This document shows positions 25,130 to 39,983 of a stretch of 64,000 nt of DNA, in pieces. Source of the DNA: Anopheles merus (taxonomy: Eukaryota; Arthropoda; Insecta; Diptera; Culicidae). Numbering within the stretch: the first letter of the stretch is position 1; each line of letters begins with the position of its first letter. Below the pieces are notes generated by a model. The model made no database searches and was not told the origin of the DNA. It saw only the letters and a list, made by a program, of their open reading frames with translations. A program made the position numbers and the translations under genes. Location: contig NC_054083.1 of NCBI RefSeq assembly GCF_017562075.2, positions 32,471,255-32,535,254 on the forward strand, read 5' to 3'.

Positions 25130-28100
25130 TTTAGCGATTTTTAGCGAATTGGAACCCGAAGAGTTGCGTCTCTTGTGTGAGTTGATTAGTTTATAATCGT
25201 CATAATCAAAGCCGGGTCGGTTATCTGGGGTTCCGTTTTATTCTGTGGCACACTTTGGCTCCATCGGCTTATTAATAAACGAGAAAAATGAGCTGCTTAA
25301 GAGCCCCTCGTTTTGCAACTGCTGCTTGCCAAACGGGCACCACACATTTCACACCCCATTAGGGCATGTGTCTTTTACTGTGTGGGGCCGCGGCGCAGAA
25401 AAGCAAAACCCGGGCCCTCAAAACTCATCGCGTTAGCAATTTTGCATAAGTATACCGGCGGCGCCCTACACCTACCTACGGTTTTGGGTTATTTATTGTT
25501 CGTGTAATAAATTTTCGTGGTAAAAAAGAAAAGAAGAGCGGCATAAGTGTGTGGCTGGGTGCGTTTTAAGGAAGCGAAACAATTTCACACCTCATACGAT
25601 AATGTCGCAGCATCATCGCACGCTGATGAGGAGCTGGAGAAGGTTTGCGTTCGCCGGAGGTTTATCAAACGAAGCCTGATATCAAATCCATGCGATCAGC
25701 ATTTGAATTTAATGTCGGTGTCTTATATTTATGGGCAACTCAAGCACGCCTTAGACCGCTTACCACTAATTTTGGCTGGGAGAAGAATTGTATAAAAATG
25801 TTGTAGAAAACGCTTAGGTCTAATTTAATTTGAAATCAATCTGCAATATGAATGCTATGTAATAATTAATGTCGTTTGTTTTGATTTTTTTTAAATCAAA
25901 TTCAAGAAATCAGAAATTTAAAATCAAAGACTTAAACTTAGACTTAAGAGTCTAATTTCTCAGTGATGGATCCTTAATGAGAGCTGATAATTATTCGCAA
26001 GAATTAAATTTCTTTGGTTTTTTATGGTTATTGAGGTTGGTTGAAAATTGAACTACTTTATCAAAATAAATGGCTTTTGCTTTAAAAATTTCCTTTAAAC
26101 CTAGACTTCCGACGTTGTTCCGATGTTGTTGGTGCAAAAAAAAACCCTAGTTGGCTTAACAAGACAATTTCAAGTGAATAATAACGACAAAACTGTCAAA
26201 ACCTCTATCACATCTACCATTCTACCCCTACTCTCAAGAGGATATTGAAGAATTAAAGATACAAACCAAAAAAACACCAAATCTATTCTTCTCATTCCGG
26301 TAACCGATCCCTCTGCTTAAGACAGCGATGGCAGAGTACCGTTTTTCGCGAAACGCGCAAAACCACACCCAAGGATTACAGCCGTACGCAGCTGGCTGCG
26401 TGCGAAACAGCATTACCACAAGCCAACAGTGAGCAAGTTCCTCCTCCCCTTGAGCTCATCCCTACCCTTAGCGCCTTCAGCATGCAGAGGCCCTGCTCGT
26501 CTCGCGACGCACCAACAGCAGCGTCCCAGTGGGTTGGCGCCCAGCGCACCGAAACCGCCATTCGAGCTGCGCCACGATTCGCCAGCCGCAGCTCCCAGCA
26601 AAGAATGTCTGCACCGCGGGTGACAGGAAGCAGCTTTCACTCATCCGTAGCGCGAGCGCGGCCATTTGCAAAAGCGCGACGGGATACCATCATTCGGTAG
26701 GATAAAGCGGAGCCGTCCAAAACGGGCGCCGCCGCGGGGCTAGCTTGCGATTAAAAACGGACGCACCTGGTGGTGTTTTGGTGTTGCGTCTTCTTGCGCA
26801 TATGCGAGTGCGCAGTACAAGCCGCCATCGGGCTGGAAATGGTTCCGGTCGTGTTTTGACAAGCGCTGGGGCGCACCAAAGCAGTTCAAGTAGAAGATAC
26901 GGCTGGAAAGGCCTGTCGTAGAACCTCAGTGCCACACTCAGTGCACAGATAAACCGGGACCTGCGCTGTCTGCAAGCGCGAATTAACATCAAACGCAACG
27001 CGGGAAAAGCGATATTGAGGGTTTTAAACGTGTTTATTTGCCTTAATACACACTAACGCGTGATAAAGATAAGCGGCCCGAATCTGTTGCTTGGGTTAGG
27101 AAGGGCTGGATGGATCCGTGAGCCTTCGTCATATCCGTTGCCGCTTTACCCCATCGTTTAGCAACCCGTGCTCAGTGCGGGTACAATAAACCGCGCACAA
27201 TAATTATTGTCAGCCAGATTAGCGAAACCACTGCCGCATCGCACCAAGGCAAAGTGATCCGTGCTTGTGTGTGATCATCAGCCCGGCTGAGGTGGTGGGT
27301 CACACATATGGTGGACAGCCCAGCGCTCCAGAAGGGGCAACCGGGAGAAGTGGATTTGAGCACTATTTACCGAACCGGGTGAAGTGAATAGGTTGTGGTG
27401 AAGCTCCGATGCGCCGACTCGGGGGTTTTTTATGGACAGTTTTTGGATCTGACTTCAAAGAACGAATGGCCTAGAAATGCCTCAGCTTTTACTCATCAAA
27501 AGTGACTGTCACAATTTTTATCAGAAGCAAACAATTGTCTCCCTTTTTTCTCTCTCTTGCTCTCCTCTCTGTATGAGTGGTAATTTACAAAGCGTGGTCG
27601 TTCCACATACACTAAACCAAACCTCACAGGTTTCTGGAGCCAATCGTGCTACAAAATCCAAACCACCCTTCATCCAGAGCCAATCCACCAAACCAAACGC
27701 CCCAAAGCCTCGCAGAGATAATCACTCATAAAAGGCACGTCGTTTTGCACCTTCATCTCCAACCCCTTGGTTCGCCTGCCAACTGCTCCGCCGTGGTGGT
27801 GATTAAGCGCGACAAGCCGGCTAGCGGCATCCTTAGTAATATCGGGTGGATTGATTTATAGGTTAATAAATTTATTAGATGTGATTTGAGTATAAATTAG
27901 TCAGCCGGAGAGTCCCCGGTACCATCGCTCGATTGGAAGATCGTTGATTCGGGCATTTAGGCTCGCCTGCAGGTACGGGTGAAGGCAAAAAACCCGTGGC
28001 CCCGTGCGCGTAGTCTTCAACGGCGCGATGTCTTAACTGTGATAGCGTCAGTTGCGATGGCTTCGACGGAACGTCGGCTGCCTGAGGTTGCAGAGTCGTG

Positions 28101-31100
28101 CCGAAGTTGGGAGGTTATTATTTATGCAATTAAAGAGTTTTGGGAACGGCGGGAGCCTGTGAGTACCGTCTTTATTAATAGCTTGTTCAAAGGGGTTATG
28201 GATTTTTGCTATCAAAGCGGGAAGACATTTTGAGGTGTTTGAGTTGGCAACATTACACACCACCACTTGAAAGAGGGGGAGTTGTGGAGAGCGAATGAAA
28301 ACACGTGCCCAGCGTAGTTACTGCACAAGCTCCAGCAACGTCACCGTTTGACAGGGTCGTTGCCTGCAGTTTGTGCCTGCCAGTGTCCCGAACGGTTCTA
28401 ACGCTCAATTCGCAGTAACGTTGCCAGTAACTGAAAACCCTTCCGTTACCGAGGTGCCGAACTGTTAATTGTTTGTTAATTATTTGAACAGCGCAAACAC
28501 AAAAAAGGACCAGTAACCCCCGTTTTGCATGCCAAACCTGTCAGTGGCGTCGTTTTTTTGTTCACAGTTGACAAGACTTTTCATTCGTTCGTTGCAGTTG
28601 CAGGCAGCCTTATTTTACTTTTCGGGACATTCTCCAATGCAAACGACGGTGACGGTTGTTCCTTCGTTTACCGGTACCGGTACCGGGGAAGACGGGGGTT
28701 GGTTTCGGAGGATCGATTAATCGTGCCGATATGTGTGAGGGCCCGAAGGCCCCCAGGTGATGACGCTTGCTCGGCGCGGCTATGCGAGAGGGTGGCCGCG
28801 CACAAACACTGTGGGCTCTCGCTTACCCACGCTGTCAGGGTTGATTGGGTAATGGATTTTCGTTATCGGCTCTGTTCAAGCGTGAACATTAAAAAAAACC
28901 CAAACGCTAACGGACAGACGATCGATTCGATTGACGGCTTCGTTGTTTCTTCTTCTTCTTTTACCACTTCTTTTGCTACTTCTTCTACTTCTATCGTTTG
29001 TTGTTCCTGTGTTCCGCCCCTACGGTAGGTGCGCCGCATGAACGAAACAAAACTCCAGCGAGGTGGATACGGGGCACAGTAAAAGGTAGTTTCACTTTCA
29101 TGCGTGCTGTTTTTATTGGCGGGTGATGGGGGAGAGAGTAGAAGAGTAGGAAGTGCGAGTGCATTTTTGCCCATGTCCCCCCCTCGTTGACTGGGTGTTC
29201 TATTTGCGTATCTACAGTGTGCACTTCCGCACAGCAAGTATAGAAAAAGTAAAGGTACCGTGCTTTTCGAAATCAAGTCCACCGAAAGGTTCTGAAAGGT
29301 GCGAGGGAAAGGCGAGTAAGGCCAGTTCCGCCAGTGTGTGTGTGTGTGTGTGAGTTTGGGTTGGGTGTTTGTAGAGACCGCGACAGCGAAATCGAATAAG
29401 CTTGCCGTTGCTGATAAGCGCTAATCGGGACATAATCAGCGGTGCCGCTTTAAGCAAACCCGCCGTTTTCTACGAGCCAATCGATTACCTGTTCGGTTGA
29501 CACAGTTTGGAGTTCCGAAATTCGGTCGTAGAATCGGTTTGTAATATGTCTAAAGTTAGCTTTAGCGGTAGAAAACATTCATACCGAAACGAAGAGCTCT
29601 TTTATTTTATTAAAATATAATTGTGTAGCCACAAAAGGAAACGTTCATCCGATCATCACGATCGTTTCGCTTAGTTGTGCCTGCCTGCCGATAGACAAAA
29701 TGTTGCAACGTCATTTGATGCATTAAATCTACATTCAAACCCAGACAAAATCAAACCATCGGCAAGATTATCCACAACACAATCCACCCAGTCTCGGTCA
29801 TAAAACGATCGATTTTGATAAGAAAAATCAAACGAATCAGTTCTCGAATGTCGAATATAACTTAATTTCTGGCTCGTCGGATTGCGCCTTTTTGTCGTAA
29901 AGGTGGCACGGCACGGTCTCGCGTCATCCACACACTCGCTCGCTTATCAATGTCGTACCGTCGTTGAGTGAGCCCACCCCACCCTGCGTATGCGTAATGG
30001 GTGGGAAAGCACTTAAAAAATGTAAACAAACCATGCCGTACGTACCGCGCCACGTACCACACCGCTGCCCCTTTTGGCCGTTTGGGGTAGATAGTGACGC
30101 GCCCTGCATTTAACGCTGCAGCGCGACCGTAGAGAGCTGGCTGCGAGCGCGTACAGCCGCAGTAGGTGAACCCTCGCTCACCTAATAATTATTGCCATTA
30201 CATTACTCACCGTCATCGCTGCCAGAGGGCGGTCTGCTGTAGTTTTATTGTCACACACGAAAGAAAAAGTGATCCTCACTTCGGATAACTGCTGGACATA
30301 GATTATCCGTCGGAAGAAACGTGAACGGTTTGAGGGCTGGTTGTGTTTCGTCTTGGACGACAATTAACAAACAGCTCTGGGTTTTACTTTCTTTCTTAGC
30401 TGGTTGGGCCGATCTTCTACCCCGCTCAATATAATGCTCATGTAAAACTGTTTTAATTGCACTTCCCCAGTTTAATTGTAGAAAGTTCCCTCTGAGTTCG
30501 GCGAGGAACGCAGGAAAAAAGGGAATACATATGCTGCCCTTACTGATTGAAAGGGGGAAATGCCAGCAGAAAGTTCTTTCGTTTGGTTCCATCTCACTGG
30601 GCACACAGGCACGCTGTCGGAAATACAGCCACAATCCTGGATCCAACCTAGATGAGCGCTTGTGTGTCTGCGTTTGGGTTTTTTGTTCTACAGGAAGACG
30701 CTTTTCACGCATGGTTTGTGTCCGGGAACAGCGTGGCACCTCTATATCCTGGGCGGGCACCGCCCCTATAAGCAACGGCAGCTCTCCACGTATTAAAAGA
30801 GGCAGGAGACAAAAACTCATCAAAGCCTAGAACTAAAGCCAACAGAGCTACGGTGACCACTGGCTGCATTGAGTGCTACAAATTGCAGCCCGAATGCAGT
30901 TCGAAGCTGGTGAGGCAAGTTCTTTGCCACCAAAAAACTACTGCGCGAGAACTGCATCGCCCGGGACACCCGGCACAGTTCCATAACCCGCACACAAACA
31001 TCCCACAGAAAGAAAGAAAAAAGGGGTAGATGCAGTTAAATAGATATCGAAATAGATTATGCTAATTGCAAGGTAGCGCAGACGCTCCCAGGACGCTGAT

Positions 31101-34100
31101 GATGGTGATTATCGTTATGATTATATATTGCGCACTATAAATAGTTTGCTTGTCTCATTGCGCCCTCAAACGGAATGGGCCAGCTTTTGCATACAAAACA
31201 AAACATACACACAAAGAGCAGTAGCAGCAGCTCGATGAAATACTTCGCGTCTTGAGTCGTTCGCTTTGACCTGCTTTTGTGCTGCCTGTTTTTTGCTACT
31301 CAGTTAAATCAATGGCTTAGAGAGGCGTATAAAGAATTAACCATTCCTTATGGGATGGGTCAGTTGCTGACGGTGACTAATTTAAGTCGGAAGTTGTAAA
31401 AATGAATCCTGCGCCCAGGCCCCGTTCACTGACCTTTCGACGAGCGGAGTGAGTGATTACATTGTTTGGCTAATTCGAAAGACGGAAGCATCAGCAGCGC
31501 ACCTGAGCTGGGCTGGGAGGAAATCTTATGCGAGGGGACCTGTGGGAATGTGTGAGGCGATGTTAATCGGATAGGAGGAGACTGATGAATGACAGCTTGC
31601 TTTAGCTTGTTGATTCAGCATGTTTTAGCATGGTTTTAGATAGACAAGATTCAAGATTTCATTGGGAGGACCTTAGAAACCTTTGTAAACATTCATCTAG
31701 ATCTTGGAGTATAATTTAAAACGGATGCCTGTTTGCTCTGCAGGACTCACAACTTACTCCTAACTGACGTTCTAGCAGCTCAATAATGATTTACAGCCGT
31801 TGGGTGGGTCGTGGGATTCTACAACTTCTGATTGAACCTCACCGGAACCTCATCAACCGGAAAGCTCGATTCTCGCTCCCCTCATAACTCAGCTCCAAAG
31901 TCATTTGGTTAAAAAAATTAGCCTTTTTCCATACTTCCTGACCTTAATTACCAATTGATCATCCTGCAGTTCTACATAGCTCTCTCTCTCTTTCTGGCCA
32001 CGGTTCGTTGCCCACGCATCGAACCTTAATGGGATGGTTTTTGTTGTGTGCTTGATGTTGCTGTTTGGTTCGGCTGGATGAACGACACCCGGCAAATCCG
32101 ACAGTTGCATAATACGCACCGGCGTGTCAGGAGAGCTTCTCACGTTTGCATATCGCCATAAATCGTTACTCAGGGGTTTCGGGGGGGAAAGTCGTTCCCC
32201 GCACGAGAGCCCCTTCGTGCGACGCACCTTTTTGATCGATTCTTTGGCTTTTTGGAAAAAAGCGATATGTAAGTTTGGGAAATAAATTTACAAATTACGG
32301 GAAGCTTCCCTTCCCAAAACGTCCAATAGATCTATCAAGCGACGTAATGGCGGAGGAATGACTGATGCGCTTCACCCATCGGTTGCTTAATCGAATGTGA
32401 CGGAACGATGTACACGGGTGAATCCTGCCATCCGAAGCGATTGTTTTATCCCGAGTAAAATTGAAAAGCAAAAAAAAAAGAAACCCATCACAGGAAGTTA
32501 GTTTCCAACCGCTTTTTTCCTCTGCTTATTCTTCCCTTTCCTCTCTCTATCACTCTCTCGGTGCATCTATGTGTGTGTGTAGAGCAAACTGTTGCACATC
32601 TTATATGGGAGCGCAGTCCCGCAGTACCCGGTGCGTGGTGACGCTTCGAAGATAATGACTCTTCTAGGGTGGGGGCCGCGCACATTAGCCTGACTTCGGA
32701 AGACTACATTGCAGCCCGCTTCTTCAAACCCCCTGTGTTTATTTGCTAGTAGAAAGTCCTTCCTTTAAGGTTGTCTCCTGGTTGTCCCCTATCGCTATTC
32801 GCTCCGGCGCAAAACGCAATTCTTTGGATGTCGTTGTCGTAATCGTAAGAACGAGGGGTTGCGCTGGCCCAGAAATTGCAATGCATACGCGTCGGTGGGA
32901 AAGTGAAGCCGGTACGGGTCAACGGAAGAGCAACAGAAGATCCTACCCCCAGGTGCATGCACGCATGCACTCTTCTAGAAACAGGATGAGCTAATGGCTT
33001 TTGCCTTTGTAGTGGGCACTCCCCTCCCACGAGCAACCCCTGACTAACTACAGTGGATCAGAGTCGTGGTGCGGAATCGACGCACTGGCACCACGGAACC
33101 GTAGCCCCATGGTTGCATGGCTCATCAGCGAAAGTGACATCTGTCAATTTAGCTTCCTGGCATTGTTGTTTTGTTTCGGTTGCGGGCAAAGCAGAGGGCG
33201 GGCCGGCACAAGGACTTCCGGTCAAGATCCCCACGCGTCGACAGCGCTCATCCCCCGATCGGGTTGAGCGCGGAACGGTTTGCCGAGCGGCAATAAAGTG
33301 GAGTCGGTTACTGTTAATCACAAGCCCAAACATTACACCGCGCGTGCTAGTACAAGTACAAACGGTTCCACCACGCAACACACACACACACATTTTAGCA
33401 GTAGAACATTGGGTAGTAGTGGTGATGGTGAGAGGACCACCGTACATCGGATCGATGCTGGCAAACACAGGGTCGATAGGGTCATAAATTAAAATCCCAA
33501 AACTGATAAAATCCGCGTTTCTATGTATTAAAGGATTATGCATCAGTGGTACATCGAGCACCGGAACGGATGTTTGAATGAGTGTGTGTGATGGTGTTGT
33601 ATGTTAGGATTGGAAATGGTATTACATGCAGCGACCGTTCCCGATCGGATTGAACGGGTGGGAAACTAAGCGTCAGCTACACCTGGTTGACTCGCTCTCG
33701 ACCCTCGTTCGAAATACAAAACCCAACACGATGGAGGTTCACATTGTTCAAAGGTTTCGAGGCCAAATCTCATTTAAAACATGCGTGAAAATGTGTACAA
33801 TACTGAAAACATTTCTAAAAATTAGTTGCCATAATCTTTTGAAAATTTGTATCCAATATTCCAATGAACCAATAAAGAAAATTGTGGAATTCATTGTAGA
33901 TTAGGTTTTTAATTATTGAAAAATTCATTCAGAGGCGATTCAACAGTTTTTCAACTTGATGAGGACTCAAACGATCCACCATTCAAGATTCGTTCGAATA
34001 ATTATTGTTGAAGAATCAAACACAAAAACAAAATAGAGAAATTTAACAGATTGAGATAGTTTAACAATCTCCCAAATCTAAACCTGATTGCTGGATAGTC

Positions 34101-34727
34101 AAACATGTGCTTCCATAAAATCCCCTCTGTTTAAAACGGTGGCAAACGGTGTGTTTCAAATATTAAGCTGTTTCTTGTGACATCCTTACATGAAGTCAAC
34201 TTTTGCCGGTTATGATTCAGTCGCGCTAATACTATCACACTATTTGCTTCGCAGTTGGAACCTACTTGCTTGCTTTTTTGTAGGTGCTTCGAATGACATC
34301 CGGCCACCGTACACATTTGCCACCTTCGCGTGCTGAGGTTTTTAGAGGCTTAGCACAGTTAGTTCAATGGATAAATGGGTCCACCCGATGGCCTATAACC
34401 AACAAACGAACACACAAACACACACATACACACAGAGAAACGGAACCGAACCTCCGAACCGCGACCATCGCGAGGCATTGCAAAGAACGGAAGCTAATCC
34501 GCGGAAAATACGGACCTGCCACTCGGCGAGCGATGGCGGCACGGTTAGTTTGTGTGAGCCTTCGTCTAGTTTTTTGTGTTGTTTTTTTGTTGTTGGTTCC
34601 ATTGCTCTCCAACTCCATACGGCTCCCGGTGTTTGTTAGGATGAAGGATTTTTGTTTTCCTCCAATCACTACTGCCCCTCCGTTTTTGCTTTCGCACTCT
34701 CGCTTTTACATCCATCGATGCCATTTG

Positions 34728-34746
34728 CCCCCCCCCCCCCCCCCCC
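34728..34746. repeat. Poly-C run (C19)
   Basis: Nineteen C, the longest G/C homopolymer in the window. It falls inside a 228-codon plus-strand frame (34284-34970) and supplies its Pro run. Its length may be uncertain in the assembly. Confidence 0.9.
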
Positions 34747-35088
34747 GGACGCCATTGTTGCAACGTTGTTGTAATGTACGGCCGATGGAGAAAGCTCTTA
34801 ATGCAAAGGGGACACAAATGGTTCACGTTCGCTCGAAACGATGCGATGGGGCTGCAAACAAAACAACGGAAAAAAGTCGCGATGCAACACGAGTGCATAT
34901 TTTCCCCCTCCACAGACGAACTCCACACTCGGTGGAGCAAATTAAAGCCTCGGCGGTTTCGCGACACTAAGTGCTGACAAATGGACGCACACCCGGCTGC
35001 TCGATGCCACAAATCATAACTCCCCCGGGGTGCAAGTCAGCCTCACCTGGAATCAATCGGGAAATGGTACATAGTGGTAGTAGCTGCT

Positions 35089-35106
35089 GGTGGTGGTGGT
35101 GGTGGT
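35089..35106. repeat. (GGT)6 trinucleotide repeat
   Basis: Six GGT units in non-coding DNA. Confidence 0.85.
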
Positions 35107-38100
35107 CCAACATATCCCCCTTCTACACTGCTTACATTGATTTCTGGTACGCTTCTGTCAACCGAATCTGGTGCGCACGAAGAGTCCTTTAACCTTCGCG
35201 CTGGATTAGCTCGGCCGGTGAGGCGAGCGCGCTTTTAAGCGTTGGACTCAGCAGCAGCTCCCCGATGATACGATTTACGATACCCCCTACTCATCTCCTC
35301 ATCGCCCAGTATTGTCTGTGTAGTTTGCCGACGTTTTTTCTTTCGCTTTACCAATCCATTTCACTGCTTCTCTCAGTTCATATGTCTCACACTCACGCAC
35401 ACTTTCGGGGGTTGGGAGTTGGTGGAATTAACATAAATTCAATCGCAAATCTTAATCATTAACAGAGCCGTAGCTGTTTTTCTGCGGTCTATAGCCCTGT
35501 GTTATCAGTCATAAAACGCACACACACACACAAGCACGCACACAGACACATTTAGAACAGAAGGATTGGAGATAGAGTTTTATTATTAAAATGTATTTTA
35601 TTTTATATGCCAGTGTCTGTTCGTTTCGGTTTTGCCCTTCCCTTTCAATCTACAGCCGCCATGCCGCCCACCAGCGGAACGGAACGAACTTCGGCACAAG
35701 CATTCGGTCCGAATAAGCGACAGATGCGGCTTAAGACAGCGGAATGCGATGGCTGGATTAAATCATTCACCGGTACATGATCAAAACGGCCCACCTTCGC
35801 TGCCAGCAAGAAAGAGTAGCCTGGCCACAGTTACGATCGTGCTGTGCGAGGTTTTTGCTAATCCTTCAAAAACTGCTCCGCATCCCCTGCACCCTGTCGC
35901 TTGGTCTCGGTGGCCCGAACGTTCCCGCGGTGAGTTCCCGCTTAATCGGAGGAAGAAAGTATCCCTTCCCCCCACCCAGCACGGTTTGCTTGTCGCGCCG
36001 GGGGAAGGGGATTCTTTTCCAAAACGCGGTGAGCGCGGGAGCTTCTTTGGAGCGGCGTCCAGTTCCATTAAGCTCATTGAAATCACCCAATCAACGATCG
36101 CAACCTTTTGCGCGGAAAGTGTTTCGGTAGCCTCCACGCACCACCGATGATAAGGATGATGATTGAGCCGAACGGTGGATGACTTTTGTGCAAACAAGAA
36201 AGGAAAAAACGACCAGATAGCAACAAAAAAAACAGCAACCAGGAGCATTAAGGCGAAACACGATCGTAAAGTTAATACCCGCGCACACACACACATCCAG
36301 CTAGGCTTCCAACCGGAGTTTCGAGCTCAAGCTCAAGACCGATTTGGATCCGATTTGAAGCCGAAGTGGCTGCGGCTCAAAGAACGTCGCCGTAGCAATC
36401 AGCACGACATTGGGGCTTTTGGGATGGATTTAAATTCTCACCTAATTTCATACGCCCGTCGGGTTGGATTTGGTTGTGGCGGGTGTGGCGAGGTCGGAGG
36501 CTTGATCCGATCGCATATATTACCGATTTCCTTTGAGCGCAAAAAGAAAAGAAGCGAACCTAACACGCCCGGGGACAACCACAGTAGCTCACCGCTGGAC
36601 ATAAAGGTACACGGCGCGGAGTCGCGGAGTTCCTCGAGCGCACGTTATAAGCTTGCGAAGCTGTATTTATTCGCTCCCTGCTTTGTACATGTCGTTTTTC
36701 CTTCTCCTCCTCCTCCCCTTCTCCCAATTGGCTCTACCGGGCCAGGTATTTAATATCGTAATAAATATTAGCCAACCCCCGGCCAGTTTTGGAAGACACG
36801 ATCGTGTCCAGTTTGTTTCACTGCTCCTTTCTGGTTGGCGCATCTTGCGGAGCGAGAAAGCATTTGCTACAAAATCAGAGTGCCGCACATTTAATCTGTA
36901 ACATCTTCACGCACAAATTCGCGAAACGATCGGCCACAGATGAGTCAGTGGTGTGTGTGTGTGTGCGCGCCTGTTTCGAGATTTGGTGCGTTTTGTGTGT
37001 TTTAAGTTATGTGTGTCTTTTTATTGAACGTGCTTGCGAAACGAAACGCGAAACGGAAGGATACGAAACGATGTTGTTATGGTCACATTCCGGCTTTACT
37101 TTACGCGTGCATTTTGTGATGAAACGTATTCGAGGGAGCGAGACAGTGCGAGAAACGGAGATAGCGAAGGAATTAGCAGGGTACGGGCACGAACAACGCG
37201 CAGCCCGTGTTTTGGGACCAGTTAATGTATGAAAATCCGTCAAAAGATTTAGCGTTTTCACTAATCACCCCAAATCCGCCGACCTGTGCGAATGAGCTCG
37301 TCGGGCGGGGGTTCGGTGGGGCGATCGCCGTCGTTTCTAGCGTGTGTGCGTTTTGTGGGGATTTTTATTTTACGAAGATCGAGTTTTGTGTGTGTGTTGG
37401 GTGGTTGTTTTCTTCACGAGCAGGCTGCAAAGTTGGAGCCGAAATTAATCCAACAGCAACACACAACCGAACCTCGCGCGCGATGAGAAACGGGGCCGGT
37501 GTGTTTTGAATAATCTTGGATTAAAGCAGAGCATCATAATTCTTCCAGAGTTTCGTTGCCACTTGGCACTAACAACAACGGCTAGTCTAGCAAGAGTTTG
37601 GATGTTGTTTTGGATCCAGTTTTTTTTTTTTTGTAAATCAAGTACCTACTAGAAGCTCACTGTTTGTTACAATCCAACGAGTGATAGGTACATAGCATCT
37701 CACTGTACTACTAAGTACGGCAATCGCGCACATCAAACAACTTTAAAACTGCACAAACCTTCGTTTTTATTATGCGTACGATTAGTATGATTGAGCGAGT
37801 TTTAATCCGACCGAGAGCGTTCTAAAGTTTTCGCTTGCGACTTGTCCTATAAATAATTCGCTCAAAACTCAGCATTTCTGTTACGTACGGAGGGAGGTAA
37901 GGAAATAATCTTATCCCGTTTGCTTACTTCCCGCTTCGGGTCTTCTCCGCCCGCTCAACAGTTTCTTCCTACAGTTTCCTGCCAAGACTAATGTTGACGG
38001 ACGGATAATCTGTCCCCACTGGCGTTCCCTTTTTCACGTGTGAGGTTCCTTTATGTGTGTGTCCCCACTGTGTAGGGTGAAGAAACCTCGCGTGCAATCG

Positions 38101-38359
38101 TAAGAAAGTGTCGCAACTCGAGCACGCACACGCAAAAAAAAACACACACACAAACACATACCCACAAGGGTAAGCAAGTAGCGCGAACAACTGTAAGCGC
38201 GCGCGTAATGTCGCGACTGCCGGCCTTTTTCTGTCCCGGAGGGCCCATGCCGGATAAAAGTTAAGACTTCAACCGCACCCGCACACTACCCCACCTTCCG
38301 TGTGTGTGTGTGTCACACAGCGCCAAGAGCATGGGGAACGCAAACCGGCAAACCGTGAA

Positions 38360-38455
38360 AATTTTAATCCCACATATATTAATCATACAATAAATTAAAA
38401 TAATCCAATCGGATTTAAATAATTAATTTATTTCGTATATTATTTATTTCCTCAT
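38360..38455. promoter_or_regulatory. AT-dense TAAT/ATTA cluster, possible homeodomain-bound element
   Basis: About 95 bases containing at least eight TAAT or ATTA cores, two of them extended to TAATCC, and a TTAATTTATTT stretch, in locally GC-richer intron. TAAT is the homeodomain core and TAATCC the Bicoid/Otd-type site in flies. Chance in AT-rich DNA is the main alternative. Confidence 0.15.
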
Positions 38456-39853
38456 CTTTGCCTGGTTGCTGGTTGGTGCATCTGCGCGAGTAAGCTAGAG
38501 TGGAATGGTGGAGCACGACACAGTCGAGCGGATAAATCGCACTCCACTGGTTACCTTAAGGAAGATTTTTCCAGCAAATCTGTATCGCAGCCGGTAGGTG
38601 ACGGCTCCACAAATCACTCCAGTGGACTCCAATCCGGCTCGAAGGACCAAAACTGGCTGATTGAGAGGGGGGGGGGGTTAAGTATGACACGAGCGGATCA
38701 GGTAAAACGGTATGTACCACTAATTACTTGGACCGACCCTTGGAGTATGACTTGCGACCTTAATGTCCAACGTGTTCGTGCGAAAGACGTAACGTTCATG
38801 TACACATACAACCACAGCCGCATTTAAACAAGGAGTGAGTAGGAATGGGGAATTTTCTGTTGTTATTTTCACCCCCAATGTGACACGATTTCGATCTTTT
38901 CAACTCTCCCCCCCCCTCCCCTCCCATTCCATCCCCGCTAAAAGCTAAACCGATGAGCGCTATCGTGTGCAGGGGAGGATTTGAAGTTACGTTTGCTTAC
39001 TTTAATGTTTTTATTCTGCTTTACACTTCCTCCAAAAGAGACAGGGCCAGGGCAGGACCTTTCTGGAGTCGAAAGGCGTCTTCATATAGTAAACCTCAAA
39101 AGGCGGCGGAGGCAGGGCGGGGGGTGTCTAAGAAACATTCCAACCTCAAACGGTGCGGGAAGAAGCGAAACGGAACGCGGCGTACCGCTCGAACTGAACC
39201 GCCACGCCACCGCGATGCCTTAATCCGGGGATTATATTTATTTTCAGTGAGTGAGCTATAGCTTTGGCCGATTGAAATAAACAGTGCCAGTGCCGGCAGT
39301 GGACTTTTGAGCCGGCAAGGCGTATCGCTACCGGCATGTCTCGTACCGTCCTTGGGAATTTGTGAATAGTTGTGATTTGTGCGTGTAAAGTGTGAGCCAC
39401 GGCTTGGAAGCAAGTGACACCTTTTTTTTAACATCAAACTGGAACGCTCGCACAAGCTAATTTAATAATACAATAATTCTCAAACCTTACCACCACTCTC
39501 TTCTTTTAATAGCAGCACCACACACACTACTACACGTACTACACAAAAGAAAACATGTGCCATTTCATAGCGGCGAGTACAGCGGCCAAATCGGTGCATA
39601 AATTTACTACTCTTCGCACTGTGCGGGGACGGGATTGCACCTCTAATCGCTGTATGCATTTCATTCATCATTAAAGCGCCCCCCCCCCCGCTCATTGGCT
39701 TGGGCGTTGTAATTACAGCGCGCACTCACACAGCCGACACAGCCGGCAGCCGGGTTTAATTTTTAACCTCACCGGCAAACCACCACTACCGGCTTCAGGT
39801 GCGAAGAAGATGGGTCCCAAGGCCGCCCAAGGTGTACAGGGAGAGGTGGCCAA

Positions 39854-39867
39854 GCGCGCGCGCGCGC
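39854..39867. repeat. Alternating CG run
   Basis: Fourteen bases of alternating G and C, a Z-DNA-prone sequence. A similar shorter run occurs at 24997-25008. Confidence 0.8.
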
Positions 39868-39958
39868 CCTTTCTCATTACGGCGTTGTGAGGGCAGCAAA
39901 TCAAGAACCCCATTTGCTTTTGCTTTGCATAATTTATCACACTTGTAGACGTATGTTA

Positions 39959-39983
39959 GTGTGTGTGTGTGTGTGTGTGTGTG
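39959..39983. repeat. (GT)12 dinucleotide repeat
   Basis: About twelve GT units in non-coding DNA. Confidence 0.9.

Larger units (their letters stand above)
23709..34720. other. Gene-free block inside the long intron
   Basis: No gene supported. It includes a CTG run near 23870-23892, a short GCGC run at 24997-25008, a CT run at 25113-25129 and short GT/CA runs near 29334 and 33380. Three frames are simultaneously open around 24183-24893, which reflects stop-poor composition. AT-rich stretches lie at about 25790-26230 and 33740-34130. Confidence 0.6.

Noticed and set aside
34284..34970. 228-codon plus-strand open frame
   Set aside because: It passes through a CA microsatellite (His/Thr run) and C19 (Pro run), has no splice or start support, and low-complexity tracts remove stop codons.
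35205..35265. tRNA-like A-box (TTAGCTCGGCCGG)
   Set aside because: No matching B box or cloverleaf-compatible stems; not a tRNA gene.
36163..36753. 196-codon plus-strand frame
   Set aside because: No splice sites or family features; composition explains the lack of stops.
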